From: Ruminococcus sp. NK3A76
GTDB taxonomy: Bacteria > Bacillota > Clostridia > Oscillospirales > Ruminococcaceae
Assembly (NCBI RefSeq): GCF_000686125.1
Contig: NZ_JMMA01000002.1
Coordinates: 1,550,001-1,614,000 of the forward strand
DNA: 64,000 nt
Direction of reading: 5' to 3'
The notes under the pieces were generated by a model. That model was not told where the DNA came from. It saw nothing but the letters and a program-made list of their open reading frames with translations, and did not search any database. Below, piece after piece: positions 18,054 to 26,250 of this stretch; the first letter of the stretch is position 1; the number at the start of each line of letters is the position of its first letter. The position numbers and the translations under genes were made by a program.

Positions 18054-19706
18054 TTATTTATTGAATATCTCTTCCTTGGTAACAGGCTTTGAATAGAGGT
18101 AGCCCTGGAAGCTGTTTACAAGGAAATGCCTGAGAAAATCTCTCATGCTCTCAGTCTCGACACCCTCAACGCACACCTCAGCGGCAAAGGCATTAGCAAG
18201 ACCGGATATGAACTCTACAGTATTCTGGTCAGACTCGCTGTTTTCTATATTCTTGACAAACTCTCTGTCTATCTTGACAGTATCTACGGGCAGCTCTCTG
18301 AGCACGCCGATAGATGAGAAGCCTGTTCCGAAGTCATCGAGTGCGACCTTAATACCGTTAGCACGCAGCGCCCCGAACATCTTTTTGAGCAGTTCGGTAT
18401 CAAGAAGCCTGCAACGCTCGGTTATCTCAAGGCAGAGGTTTTCAGGCGGGAAGCCTGTTTCCTTGAGAAGGCTCATCACCTCATTGACGAAATCATGCTT
18501 TTCTATCTGAGTATAGGAAAGGTTGACATTGATTATTATACCCGGATAGCGTTTTAAGAGGTCAAGGCCGTCTATCATCGCAGTCCTGAGTATCCATGTG
18601 CCGAGCTCATTGAAAAGCGAGTCCTGTTCAAGGATAGGGATAAACTGCATAGGCGGAACAGAGCCGTATTCCTCATTTCGCCAGCGCACGAGTGCTTCAA
18701 AGCCTTTGAGCGTCTCATTCTTAGCGTCCATTATAGGCTGATAGCAAAGATAGAAGCCTGAGCAGTTCTGGGTTATGCTGTTTCTTATCACGTTTATCTT
18801 TTCAACTGTCTGGCGGTTCTCATCAGACAGGGTATCCTCAAACACCACGAGCTCGCCGAGCTTTTTGAGCTTTGAGCGGTAGTAGGAATACCTGAGACAG
18901 GAATACGCTGTTTCCTTGGTTATCTCAAAGTTATCCAAAACTATAGCACCTGCATTGAGTGAAAGGCTAAGGTGCTTGCCGTCAACATAGAAATCGTGTG
19001 TATGCTTGTCACGGAGCATCTTATACAGCTGTTCGAGTTCGAGCAGGGTCATTTCGCTTGTCAGGACAGCATATTTCGTGCCGTCCATACGATAAACGTT
19101 TCCCCTGCCGGCAAATACGCCCTCCAGATACCTGCCAAGGCTCTGGAGCACACGGTTGCCGAAGCTATAGCCGTATACATCATTTATGTCAGAAAAGCCT
19201 GTGATGCCGACAAGCATGATAGTTGACCACTTACGCTGCCAGAAGATGCCCTTTAAGTCCTCAAAGAAGCCGTAGAGGTTCTTAAGGCCTGTGAGTGTAT
19301 CGACAGTGCCGACGCTCTCGTTATTCTTGATAGAGCCGACGAAAAAATCAGGATTTCCGTCGTTATCACGCAGCACTGTGCCCTTACAGGTACACACAAC
19401 ATACTCGCCGTCTGCACGCCTTGCACGGTACTGCATATCGTGGCCGCTGCCGCTGCCGGCAAATATGGATTCTATCTGCTTATTATATACTTCTTTATTA
19501 TCCTCATGTATATGCCCTGCCCATATCCCACCGGCATTTACCATATACTTTCCGGGCAGGCCGAAATAATCCACCGCACGCTCGCTCCAGCGTGAGTAGT
19601 CATATTTGATATCACAGACATACACATAGCAGCCCTCGGCGATCATTGTCATAGCCTCATAGAGCCTGTCTATCATGTTTTTTCGGATATCATTTTTCTC
19701 ATTCAT
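18054..19706 (-). CDS. PAS - degenerate GGDEF - EAL protein, likely c-di-GMP phosphodiesterase
   Basis: The 550-residue soluble protein has a PAS-type sensor (about 20-130), a GGDEF-fold domain (about 131-292) and an EAL domain (about 300-548). The GGDEF signature is replaced by MDGTKYAV (207-214), so cyclase activity is unlikely. The EAL domain keeps the catalytic set: EALVRW (337-342), NVNLS, EITE (427-430), DDFG (457-460), KIDREF and EGVET. The expected activity is c-di-GMP hydrolysis gated by PAS and perhaps by GTP binding at the degenerate domain. It is 38 bp from the FIST-GGDEF gene, so synthesis and breakdown domains are co-encoded. Confidence 0.93.
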   Translation of the reverse strand: MNEKNDIRKNMIDRLYEAMTMIAEGCYVYVCDIKYDYSRWSERAVDYFGLPGKYMVNAGGIWAGHIHEDNKEVYNKQIESIFAGSGSGHDMQYRARRADGEYVVCTCKGTVLRDNDGNPDFFVGSIKNNESVGTVDTLTGLKNLYGFFEDLKGIFWQRKWSTIMLVGITGFSDINDVYGYSFGNRVLQSLGRYLEGVFAGRGNVYRMDGTKYAVLTSEMTLLELEQLYKMLRDKHTHDFYVDGKHLSLSLNAGAIVLDNFEITKETAYSCLRYSYYRSKLKKLGELVVFEDTLSDENRQTVEKINVIRNSITQNCSGFYLCYQPIMDAKNETLKGFEALVRWRNEEYGSVPPMQFIPILEQDSLFNELGTWILRTAMIDGLDLLKRYPGIIINVNLSYTQIEKHDFVNEVMSLLKETGFPPENLCLEITERCRLLDTELLKKMFGALRANGIKVALDDFGTGFSSIGVLRELPVDTVKIDREFVKNIENSESDQNTVEFISGLANAFAAEVCVEGVETESMRDFLRHFLVNSFQGYLYSKPVTKEEIFNK

Positions 19707-19744
19707 AGTATCACCCCGATACTCTCAGCGCCATGCTGGAATTA

Positions 19745-21493
19745 TCAATAGACAACGACCTTGTTCTTGCCGGTGTCCTTAGCTTCGTAGAGAGCATTAT
19801 CCGCTCTCATGACAGCCGCATCGGCAGACTCGCCGCTTTTAACCTTTGTAAGACCGATGCTGACAGTACGCTTGCCGCAGGACGGGAACTCTGCTTCAGA
19901 AAATGTCTTCCTTATCTTCTCGGCAACGTCTTCTGCCTTATTTGCATCTTCATTTTCAAGGAGTATCATAAACTCCTCGCCGCCCCACCTACCGGCTCTG
20001 CCGTTTTCGGTCATCGAAGCGAGCGTATCAGTCATGATAGAGCTTATACCTCTTATGACATTATCGCCCTCTTTATGGCCGAAGGTATCATTCACGCTCT
20101 TGAAATTATCAAGGTCGAGCATCACGAGAGAAACGGTATTGCCTTTCTTGATGCCGCTTGATATCTGTCTTTGTATCTCACCTCTGTTATAGAGCCCAGT
20201 AAGAGCATCTGTAACAGCCATTTTTGCAAGTTTGGCATTTGCTTCTTCAAGCTCCTCAGTGGCAGCTTCGATAAATGTTGCAAGGCGGTTTATCATAGAC
20301 ACCTTACCGGAGAAGCTCTCCTCCTTCATCTCAAAGCTGTCATTATAATCGCCAAGGAGCTCACCCTCACGCATAGCTGCAACGACTAAAGTCACATTAT
20401 GCTGGTTGACATGACCATCAGAGCGCAGGAACTCGCCCGAGGTATAGAAGCCTGACGTCGGTGCAAGCGTCTGGAACGGAATAGTCTCCTTAGACACCTC
20501 GTCCTCCCCCCAGAAGGTACGTCTTGCCGCACAGGAGAAAACGTGTATGACCTCAGGCTGGAATGCTCTAATACCCTCTGCACCGCTTCTTACTGATTCG
20601 AGGATAGTCCACGGGTCACCGTACGCTATACGGGCCTTTACGTTTTCCTTGATATCGGCTGTCATTTCAAGCGAGCCGTCAGGCAGACTTGCGACAGGCG
20701 CTCTGAGTATGGTTATACCGTTATGGTCATATACAAACGGAAATTCAAGAGTATTCGTAAAGAAATGCTCGTCATTCTTGATATTAAGGTATCTGTAGTA
20801 GGTATCAAACGCAGGCTTATTATCGAGCTCATTGAGATAGACGCCCTTTGCACGGGTGACATTGAGCTCACGGCCAAGAGGCTTCCAGCCTGTGATATAT
20901 GTATTGTCGATATGCAGATCATCGCCGCCGATGAACAGGAAAACAACGCCCCTGTCCATATAGCCCTTTTCACTTGAAAATGCGCAGGCATTATCGCCGA
21001 AATCAGGCACGAAAGCACCGCCGCCGAAAACGAGCACATCATCTCTTAGCTTATCGAGCCTATCACAGAAGCCTGTCATAGACAGCCCCCGAATGACAAC
21101 GAGCATCTCAACAGCCTTTACCCACGGATTAGAATCAACATAGCTGATGACCTCATCAGTAACGCTCACCTCAGTCTCGGGAGTGAGGATAAACTGCTTA
21201 AGCGCCATTTTTGTATTTGGGTATTCACAAACGGTACAGGTAACGGCGATATCATATTTTGAAAACTCACCGTTAAGGATATTGCCGTTAGTCGAGCAGC
21301 CCATATACAGAGCATCAGGCATCTCCTGCGTGATAAGGTCACATACTTTTCTGAGCTTATCCCTTTCTACTGTCTGGGAATAGATCTGGAAAAGGACAGC
21401 CGATGTTATCATCGTCTTCCTCCACTGAGCGAGCTTTCTGAGCTCTCTTACAAATGATGTATCATTAACATAGTTGAATTGGAACTGTTTCAA
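19745..21493 (-). CDS. FIST-domain diguanylate cyclase
   Basis: The protein (about 582 aa) has N-terminal FIST_N and FIST_C sensor domains (roughly 1-370), a short coiled region, and a C-terminal GGDEF domain starting at TDALTGLYNR with an intact GGEEF active site (about 504-508). No RxxD inhibitory site is visible. It should make c-di-GMP. FIST domains are proposed to sense small ligands such as amino acids. I chose TTG 21493, which has AGGGTGG eight bases upstream; the ATG at 21514 would be only about eight bases from the predicted transcription start and lacks an SD. The PAS-GGDEF-EAL gene follows. Confidence 0.88.
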   Translation of the reverse strand: MKQFQFNYVNDTSFVRELRKLAQWRKTMITSAVLFQIYSQTVERDKLRKVCDLITQEMPDALYMGCSTNGNILNGEFSKYDIAVTCTVCEYPNTKMALKQFILTPETEVSVTDEVISYVDSNPWVKAVEMLVVIRGLSMTGFCDRLDKLRDDVLVFGGGAFVPDFGDNACAFSSEKGYMDRGVVFLFIGGDDLHIDNTYITGWKPLGRELNVTRAKGVYLNELDNKPAFDTYYRYLNIKNDEHFFTNTLEFPFVYDHNGITILRAPVASLPDGSLEMTADIKENVKARIAYGDPWTILESVRSGAEGIRAFQPEVIHVFSCAARRTFWGEDEVSKETIPFQTLAPTSGFYTSGEFLRSDGHVNQHNVTLVVAAMREGELLGDYNDSFEMKEESFSGKVSMINRLATFIEAATEELEEANAKLAKMAVTDALTGLYNRGEIQRQISSGIKKGNTVSLVMLDLDNFKSVNDTFGHKEGDNVIRGISSIMTDTLASMTENGRAGRWGGEEFMILLENEDANKAEDVAEKIRKTFSEAEFPSCGKRTVSIGLTKVKSGESADAAVMRADNALYEAKDTGKNKVVVY

Positions 21494-21528
21494 AGCATGC
21501 ACCACCCTATACATATATATTCATATAT

Positions 21529-21557
21529 ATTATACTATATTTTCACCAATTTGTCAA
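21529..21557 (-). promoter_or_regulatory. Sigma-A-type promoter of the FIST-GGDEF gene
   Basis: TTGACA (21552-21557) and TATAAT (21529-21534) on the minus strand with a 17-bp spacer. The predicted transcript start near 21522 argues for the downstream TTG start codon. Confidence 0.85.
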
Positions 21558-21630
21558 CCGGGAATAAATAATTTTTATAATTTTCAAACAAATGCGGACT
21601 TGGTCGAATACCAAATCATAGAAAAGAATG

Positions 21631-21656
21631 ACCCCGAAGCAATGAAACTCCGGGGT
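21631..21656 (-). terminator. Terminator-like hairpin after pflA
   Basis: ACCCCGAAG (21631-21639) pairs with CTCCGGGGT (21648-21656) with one mismatch; it lies 19 bp beyond the pflA stop codon on the minus strand and is followed by a moderately T-rich stretch. Confidence 0.65.
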
Positions 21657-21674
21657 TTAGCTTATATTCATTTA

Positions 21675-22427
21675 TTAGTGTGAGCCTTTACCTGACAGTC
21701 TGTCATACAGGCCTTTCATTATCACATCACGGGCATGGGCTGCCTGCTCCTTTGAAGCAGGCGGGATATCTCCAAGCGGATACGGGATACCGAGGCTCTG
21801 ATACTTTGACTTTGCCATAGTATGATAAGGCAGGACATCGAGGGCTTTAAGTGTCTTGATACCGCCTATAAAGCGACCAAGCTCAAACAGAAAATGCTCG
21901 TCGTCTGTGACACCCGGCACAAGCACATGGCGTATCCACACAGGAATGCCTTTCTTTGAAAGATACTCTGCAAATGCAAGGATGTTTTTATTTTCATGGC
22001 CTGTGAGGGCTTTATGGCGTTCGGGGTCGATATGCTTGATATCGAGCATAACAAGGTCTGTCAAGGATATGAGCTTGTCAAACTTTTCGGTATCATCAGG
22101 GGTGAATGTTATACCTGAGCTGTCGATACAGGTGTGTATGCCCTTAGCTTTAGCAAGTGTAAACAGCTCGGTAACGAAATCTAACTGCATGAGCGGCTCG
22201 CCGCCGGTGACAGTGATACCGCCGTTTTTTAAAAATTCCTTAAGTGATTCATACTCATCAATTAGGCTCTGTGCCGTGCGCTTCTCCCCCTTGCCAACAG
22301 CCCAAGTATCTGGGTTATGGCAGTAAAGGCAGCGCATAGGGCAGCCCTGCATGAACACCACAAAGCGCACCCCGGGACCATCGACTGTGCCGAAGGATTC
22401 TGTGGAATGGATATAGCCTGTCATCAC
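21675..22427 (-). CDS. pflA: Pyruvate formate-lyase activating enzyme (radical SAM)
   Basis: The 250-residue enzyme matches PflA: ESFGTVDGPGVRFVVF near the N-terminus and the radical SAM CxxxCxxC motif in QGCPMRCLYCHNPDTW. It has no extra ferredoxin insert, as expected for the PFL type. It abstracts hydrogen from the glycine of the PFL radical domain, here encoded separately at 23402-23644. Its ATG overlaps the stop of a membrane protein gene by four bases. Those two genes have their own promoter, distinct from the one serving the PFL genes. Confidence 0.95.
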   Translation of the reverse strand: MMTGYIHSTESFGTVDGPGVRFVVFMQGCPMRCLYCHNPDTWAVGKGEKRTAQSLIDEYESLKEFLKNGGITVTGGEPLMQLDFVTELFTLAKAKGIHTCIDSSGITFTPDDTEKFDKLISLTDLVMLDIKHIDPERHKALTGHENKNILAFAEYLSKKGIPVWIRHVLVPGVTDDEHFLFELGRFIGGIKTLKALDVLPYHTMAKSKYQSLGIPYPLGDIPPASKEQAAHARDVIMKGLYDRLSGKGSH

Positions 22428-23314
22428 TGCACGCCCCCGTTATTTAATGCAAAACGGCGCTCGTTCTCGGCGACCTGCTTTAAAAAGCCGTTTCTTGCAG
22501 CGAGTATCGCCTTATCAAAGAACTCATTAGCGGCATAGGTATCGCCTTTCTTGGCAAAGACCCGACCCATGCTCTGATAAGCGGCATATTTAAGCTCTTC
22601 ATACTGCTCATAGGGCTTGATAAGCGCCTCGCAGCGTGCAAGGTCGCCAATGGCGAAGTAGTACTCAAACACCGAGCCGTCTATCATATAATCTATTGCG
22701 GGGTTTCTGCCCTTTGTCGAATTATAAAGCCCCTGTGCCTCACTCATCACCTGCTCACAGGCGGGGATATTGTGTGTAAAGGCGGCTATCTGGATCCTAT
22801 GCCCGTAGTAGATGACCTGCTCCATAATCATTCCTATCGTATTATACCTGAAAAGCTCGGCAGTATTCACAAGGTCACTGTAATAGAGCGCCCTGTCATA
22901 ATCGTGAGAGATTATCGCAGCATCGGTAAGGTAGAGGGCATAGCCATTTGCATAGCCTACCTTTTTGCTGTCGGCAGAGACTCTAAGGTGATTTTCGGTC
23001 ATAAACTGAACGAGCGCAGGGGTATAGCCCTCATCACGGATACGCAAAAGCGTTTCTTTATACGCCTTTCTCTCCTTGCCAAGTATTATCGGGAAAACAA
23101 GGCTGAACAGCACTACTTCTATGAATATGCCCGCAAGTGCTGCAAATATAAGTCGGTGGACAGTCCTGTCCGTCGGGTCGGGCTCGGTCTGCTTAGTTAC
23201 AAAGAGCACTGACAGCACCACACCTGCTGCAAAGCAAATAGTATACCAAAGCGCCCACACCATTATTTTCATCTTCCAGTCATGCTTTATCTCGGGTATC
23301 TTCTTCTCCTCCAT
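22424..23314 (-). CDS. Membrane-anchored protein of unknown function upstream of pflA
   Basis: From ATG 23314 the protein has 296 residues. Two hydrophobic segments (about 18-42 and 55-80) anchor it near the N-terminus. The remaining ~210 residues are helical and soluble, with repeated pairs of aromatic/Ala residues that resemble tetratricopeptide-type helices, although I cannot assign a family. The predicted topology would place the helical part in the cytosol. Its stop overlaps the pflA start by four bases, so it is probably translated together with pflA. A role in PFL activation is possible but is only inferred from this coupling. Confidence 0.75.
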   Translation of the reverse strand: MEEKKIPEIKHDWKMKIMVWALWYTICFAAGVVLSVLFVTKQTEPDPTDRTVHRLIFAALAGIFIEVVLFSLVFPIILGKERKAYKETLLRIRDEGYTPALVQFMTENHLRVSADSKKVGYANGYALYLTDAAIISHDYDRALYYSDLVNTAELFRYNTIGMIMEQVIYYGHRIQIAAFTHNIPACEQVMSEAQGLYNSTKGRNPAIDYMIDGSVFEYYFAIGDLARCEALIKPYEQYEELKYAAYQSMGRVFAKKGDTYAANEFFDKAILAARNGFLKQVAENERRFALNNGGVQ

Positions 23315-23335
23315 ACAAACGCCCCCTTTTGAATT

Positions 23336-23364
23336 ATTATAGCACAAGTAAACCAACAAGTCAA
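23336..23364 (-). promoter_or_regulatory. Sigma-A-type promoter for the membrane protein-pflA pair
   Basis: TTGACT (23359-23364) and TATAAT (23336-23341) on the minus strand with a 17-bp spacer. The -35 box overlaps the T-tract region after the PFL terminator. Confidence 0.8.
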
Positions 23365-23369
23365 CAAAA

Positions 23370-23391
23370 AAGCCCCTGAAAACAGAGGCTT
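23370..23391 (-). terminator. Intrinsic terminator of the split pyruvate formate-lyase operon
   Basis: AAGCCTCTG/CAGGGGCTT (arms 23383-23391 and 23370-23378, one G-U pair) with a 4-base loop is followed by TTTTTTG on the minus strand, 10 bp after the radical-domain stop codon. Confidence 0.85.
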
Positions 23392-23401
23392 GAAATCTTT
23401 A

Positions 23402-23644
23402 TCAGAGCTGCTCGTGGAAGGTACGGGATATTACGTCGTCCTGCTGCTCCTTTGTGAGCTTTATAAAGTTTACGGCATAGCCGGAAACTCTCACTGTGAG
23501 CTGGGGGTATTTCTCGGGGTGAGCCTGAGCATCGAGAAGTGTTTCTCTGTTGAGAACATTTACGTTCAGGTGGTGGCCGCCCTTTTCTACATAACCGTCA
23601 AGCAATGAAATAAGATTATCGATCTGTGCATCTGTTACTGCCAT
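23402..23644 (-). CDS. Stand-alone glycyl radical domain of pyruvate formate-lyase (GrcA-like)
   Basis: The 80-residue protein aligns throughout with the C-terminal end of E. coli PflB: a DGY segment (16-18), GGHHLNVNV (22-30), then RVSGYAV with the radical glycine at G55 and the TKEQQ motif. YfiD/GrcA is the known autonomous version, used in E. coli as a spare part for damaged PFL. Here the neighbouring PFL body lacks this domain, so the protein is most simply the obligatory second subunit. Its ATG has AGGAGG nine bases upstream. It is the last gene of the PFL operon before a terminator. Confidence 0.95.
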   Translation of the reverse strand: MAVTDAQIDNLISLLDGYVEKGGHHLNVNVLNRETLLDAQAHPEKYPQLTVRVSGYAVNFIKLTKEQQDDVISRTFHEQL

Positions 23645-23671
23645 GATAAAAACCTCCTGTTTATTATGTTA

Positions 23672-23881
23672 TCAGTCGTCCTGAGAGATCTCGTTCGGCT
23701 GGCAGCAGGCTGTCTGTCTGCCTGTGCAGTCACCTGACTGGCAGGTGCTGACCTTTATCCCCTCGCCGTTTTCATCAACGTCTATAACGAGAGATCCTGA
23801 GCCGTCTGCCATGAGCCTGTCGATCATATCGACCAGTTCATCTACCTTGCCGTCGTCTTCCTTTTTACTCATCATTCCCAT
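23672..23881 (-). CDS. Small Cys-rich protein encoded between the two PFL components
   Basis: The 69-residue reading frame has an acidic N-terminal half ([20 protein letters not shown]) predicted as helix plus strand, and a C-terminal tail with four cysteines in the order C, C, CC. I recognise no family. It starts inside the last codons of the PFL body gene; ATG 23881 or one of two ATGs up to 23872 could be used, giving an 8-17 base overlap and probable translational coupling. It ends 28 bp before the radical-domain start. The overlap and codon structure suggest a real gene, possibly an assembly or metal/thiol factor for the split enzyme; this role is speculative. Confidence 0.7.
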   Translation of the reverse strand: MGMMSKKEDDGKVDELVDMIDRLMADGSGSLVIDVDENGEGIKVSTCQSGDCTGRQTACCQPNEISQDD

Positions 23882-25985
23882 AAGTGCCGAGCTCCTTCGA
23901 GATAGAGTCTATATCTATATCGCCTACGAACACCTGATCCTTACCGAGCGCATCGGGGATAACGGTGAAGGTGTTGGATATACCGTCCTGTGCGTGTCTG
24001 AAAGGCAGCTTTGCTACTGACGAGAGCGATGCTGCTGCACCGTGTGTATCACGGCCATGCATCGGGTTTGCACCGGGAGCGAGCGGGATGCCCATCTTTC
24101 TGCCGTCAGGAGTATTACCTGTCTTCTTGCCGTATACGACATTTGATGTGATAGTAAGTATGCTCATTGTAGGAACGCCGCCACGGTAGGTGTGGTGCTT
24201 TCTTATCTTATCCATAAATGTCTTGACAAGGTCAACTGCGAGCTTATCTACTCTGTCGTCGTTATTGCCGTATTTCGGGAAATCGCCCTCGACCTTATAG
24301 TCAACGACAACATTCTTTGCAATGTCGATAACTTCGCCGTCCTTATCCTTTATCTCGATATCCTTACGGATAACTCTTACCTTTGCATACTTGATAGCCG
24401 AGAGGGAATCTGCAACGACCGAAAGGCCTGCGATACCTGTTGCGAAGTATCTCTTGACATCTCTGTCGTGGAGAGCCATCTGGAGTCTCTCGTAGCTATA
24501 CTTATCGTGCATATAATGGATAACGTTGAGGGTATTTACATAAAGCCCTGCGAGCCATTCCATCATATCGTCATATTTTTCCATTACGTCGTCAAAGTCG
24601 AGGTAATCACCCTCAACAGGACGGTACTTAGGGCCGACCTGTATGCCGAGGCGCTCATCGACACCGCCGTTTATCGCATAGAGCAGGCACTTTGCAAGGT
24701 TTGCTCTTGCGCCGAAGAACTGCATCTCCTTACCAACGACCATTGAAGATACGCAGCAGGCGATAGCATAGTCATCACCGTGTGTAACTCTCATCATATC
24801 GTCGTTCTCATACTGAATAGCAGAGGACTTGATAGACATCTTAGCGCAGAAGCGCTTGAAGTTGACAGGGAGCCTTGTTGACCAGAGGATAGTCATATTC
24901 GGCTCGGGCGCAGGGCCTAAGTTATTGAGTGTATTGATATATCTGAATGATGTTTTTGTGACCATAGGCACACCGTCTACAGAAACGCCGCCGATAGATT
25001 CGGTTATCCATGTCGGGTCGCCTGAGAAAAGCGAGTTATACTCAGGAGTTCTTGCAAACTTAACGATACGCAGCTTCATGATGAAGTGGTCGATATACTC
25101 CTGAGCCTGCTGCTCAGTGATAAGACCTCTGTCAAGGTCACGCTTGATATAGATATCTACGAATGTAGATGTACGTCCGAGAGACATTGCTGCACCGTTC
25201 TGCTCCTTGACAGCTGCAAGGTAGCCGAAGTAGAGCCACTGGATAGCTTCCTTGGCGTTCTTTGCAGGGCGTGAGATATCGCAGTTATATATCTGGCCGA
25301 GGGTCTTGAGTTCATAGAGAGCCCTCACCTGCTCTGCCAGCTCCTCACGAAGCTGGATATTCTTTGAGGTCATTCTCACAAGGGAGGTATCTATCTGATG
25401 CTTTTTATCTTCAATGAGCTTATCAACACCGTAAAGAGCGATACGTCTGTAGTCGCCTATGATCCTGCCTCTGCCGTAGGCATCGGGAAGACCTGTGATG
25501 ATAGCGGCGTGTCTTGCCTTTCTCATCTCGGGGGTATAAGCATCGAAAACGCCCTGATTATGTGTCTTTCTGTATCTTGTAAAGAGATCGACCACGCTGT
25601 CGTCAACCTTATAGCCATACTGCTCGCAGGCAGCCTGAGCCATTCTGATACCGCCGAAAGGCTGGAGCGAACGCTTGAAAGGCTTGTCCGTCTGTATACC
25701 AACTATCTGTTCGAGCTCCCGGTCGAGGTAGCCGGCATTGTGCGAGGTAATGGTAGAGATTATCTTTGTATCCATATCGAGAACGCCGCCTGCTGCTCTC
25801 TCCTGCTCGGAAAGGTCACAGACCTTTGCCCAGAGCTTCTTAGTAGCTTCGGTAGGCCCTGTAAGAAAGCTGTCATCACCGTCATAGGGGGTGAAATTCT
25901 TCTGGATAAAATCACGCACATTAACCGAGCCGCACCATTTGCCCTGCTCGAAGCCTTCCCACTCGGGTTCAAAAAAATTCTTCAT
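23865..25985 (-). CDS. pflB: Pyruvate formate-lyase catalytic body lacking the glycyl radical domain
   Basis: The 706-residue protein covers the PFL barrel. The catalytic cysteine pair is C410-C411 in the segment AIACCVSSM, and the pyruvate-site and hydrophobic motifs around [11 protein letters not shown] and NTPDGRKMG are present. It ends about 28 residues after IPDALGKD, the point where full-length PFL (about 760 aa) continues into the radical glycine domain. The domain is instead encoded at 23402-23644. The start has GGAG upstream. It converts pyruvate and CoA to acetyl-CoA and formate. A consensus promoter with a ~120-nt leader drives the three-gene unit. Confidence 0.95.
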   Translation of the reverse strand: MKNFFEPEWEGFEQGKWCGSVNVRDFIQKNFTPYDGDDSFLTGPTEATKKLWAKVCDLSEQERAAGGVLDMDTKIISTITSHNAGYLDRELEQIVGIQTDKPFKRSLQPFGGIRMAQAACEQYGYKVDDSVVDLFTRYRKTHNQGVFDAYTPEMRKARHAAIITGLPDAYGRGRIIGDYRRIALYGVDKLIEDKKHQIDTSLVRMTSKNIQLREELAEQVRALYELKTLGQIYNCDISRPAKNAKEAIQWLYFGYLAAVKEQNGAAMSLGRTSTFVDIYIKRDLDRGLITEQQAQEYIDHFIMKLRIVKFARTPEYNSLFSGDPTWITESIGGVSVDGVPMVTKTSFRYINTLNNLGPAPEPNMTILWSTRLPVNFKRFCAKMSIKSSAIQYENDDMMRVTHGDDYAIACCVSSMVVGKEMQFFGARANLAKCLLYAINGGVDERLGIQVGPKYRPVEGDYLDFDDVMEKYDDMMEWLAGLYVNTLNVIHYMHDKYSYERLQMALHDRDVKRYFATGIAGLSVVADSLSAIKYAKVRVIRKDIEIKDKDGEVIDIAKNVVVDYKVEGDFPKYGNNDDRVDKLAVDLVKTFMDKIRKHHTYRGGVPTMSILTITSNVVYGKKTGNTPDGRKMGIPLAPGANPMHGRDTHGAAASLSSVAKLPFRHAQDGISNTFTVIPDALGKDQVFVGDIDIDSISKELGTYGNDE

Positions 25986-26008
25986 AGCTATCTCTCCTTA
26001 CCGTCAGT

Positions 26009-26024
26009 TTGTCAATTATCACAA
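26009..26024. promoter_or_regulatory. Weak Rex-like palindrome in the pfl leader
   Basis: TTGTCAATTATCACAA has the outer TTGT/ACAA half-sites of redox repressor Rex operators but imperfect inner bases. It lies about 25-40 bp upstream of the PFL body start, downstream of the promoter. Confidence 0.25.
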
Positions 26025-26055
26025 AAACAGCGACCCATCACGCTGTATTTCTGTA

Positions 26056-26073
26056 TATAGAGACAACTCTATA
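26056..26073. promoter_or_regulatory. Perfect palindrome in the pfl leader
   Basis: TATAGAG and CTCTATA form a perfect 7-bp inverted repeat around a 4-base centre. It lies roughly 30-50 nt downstream of the predicted transcript start, so it could be an operator or an mRNA hairpin. Confidence 0.4.
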
Positions 26074-26111
26074 CATCACATACTATATATTGTGGTTTAG
26101 CATCCTTAAAC

Positions 26112-26140
26112 ATTATAATACACATAACTTAGAATGTCAA
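26112..26140 (-). promoter_or_regulatory. Sigma-A consensus promoter of the split PFL operon
   Basis: TTGACA (26135-26140) and TATAAT (26112-26117) on the minus strand are separated by 17 bp, both exact consensus. The leader to the PFL start is about 120 nt. Confidence 0.88.
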
Positions 26141-26219
26141 CACCGCTGCTTAAACTTTTACAATTGAGTAAATTTTTAAAGCATTTTTGATAAGATTTTA
26201 ACATAGGCAAGATAAAAAA

Positions 26220-26245
26220 GGCGCACAAAACTGTACGCCCCTAAA
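26220..26245 (-). terminator. Intrinsic terminator of pyk
   Basis: GGCGTAC (arm 26233-26239) pairs with GTGCGCC (26220-26226) and is followed by TTTTTT on the minus strand, about 10 bp after the pyk stop codon. Confidence 0.88.
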
Positions 26246-26250
26246 ATCTT

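Noticed and set aside
23644-23881. Frameshift or nonsense mutation in a single pflB gene
   Set aside because: Body and radical domain are separated by about 220 bp that encode a different protein, the radical-domain gene has its own strong SD, and the break lies exactly at the linker between domains, so a simple mutation does not explain it.
24192-24746. 184-codon plus-strand frame inside the PFL body gene
   Set aside because: Antisense to conserved PFL sequence, including the catalytic cysteines.
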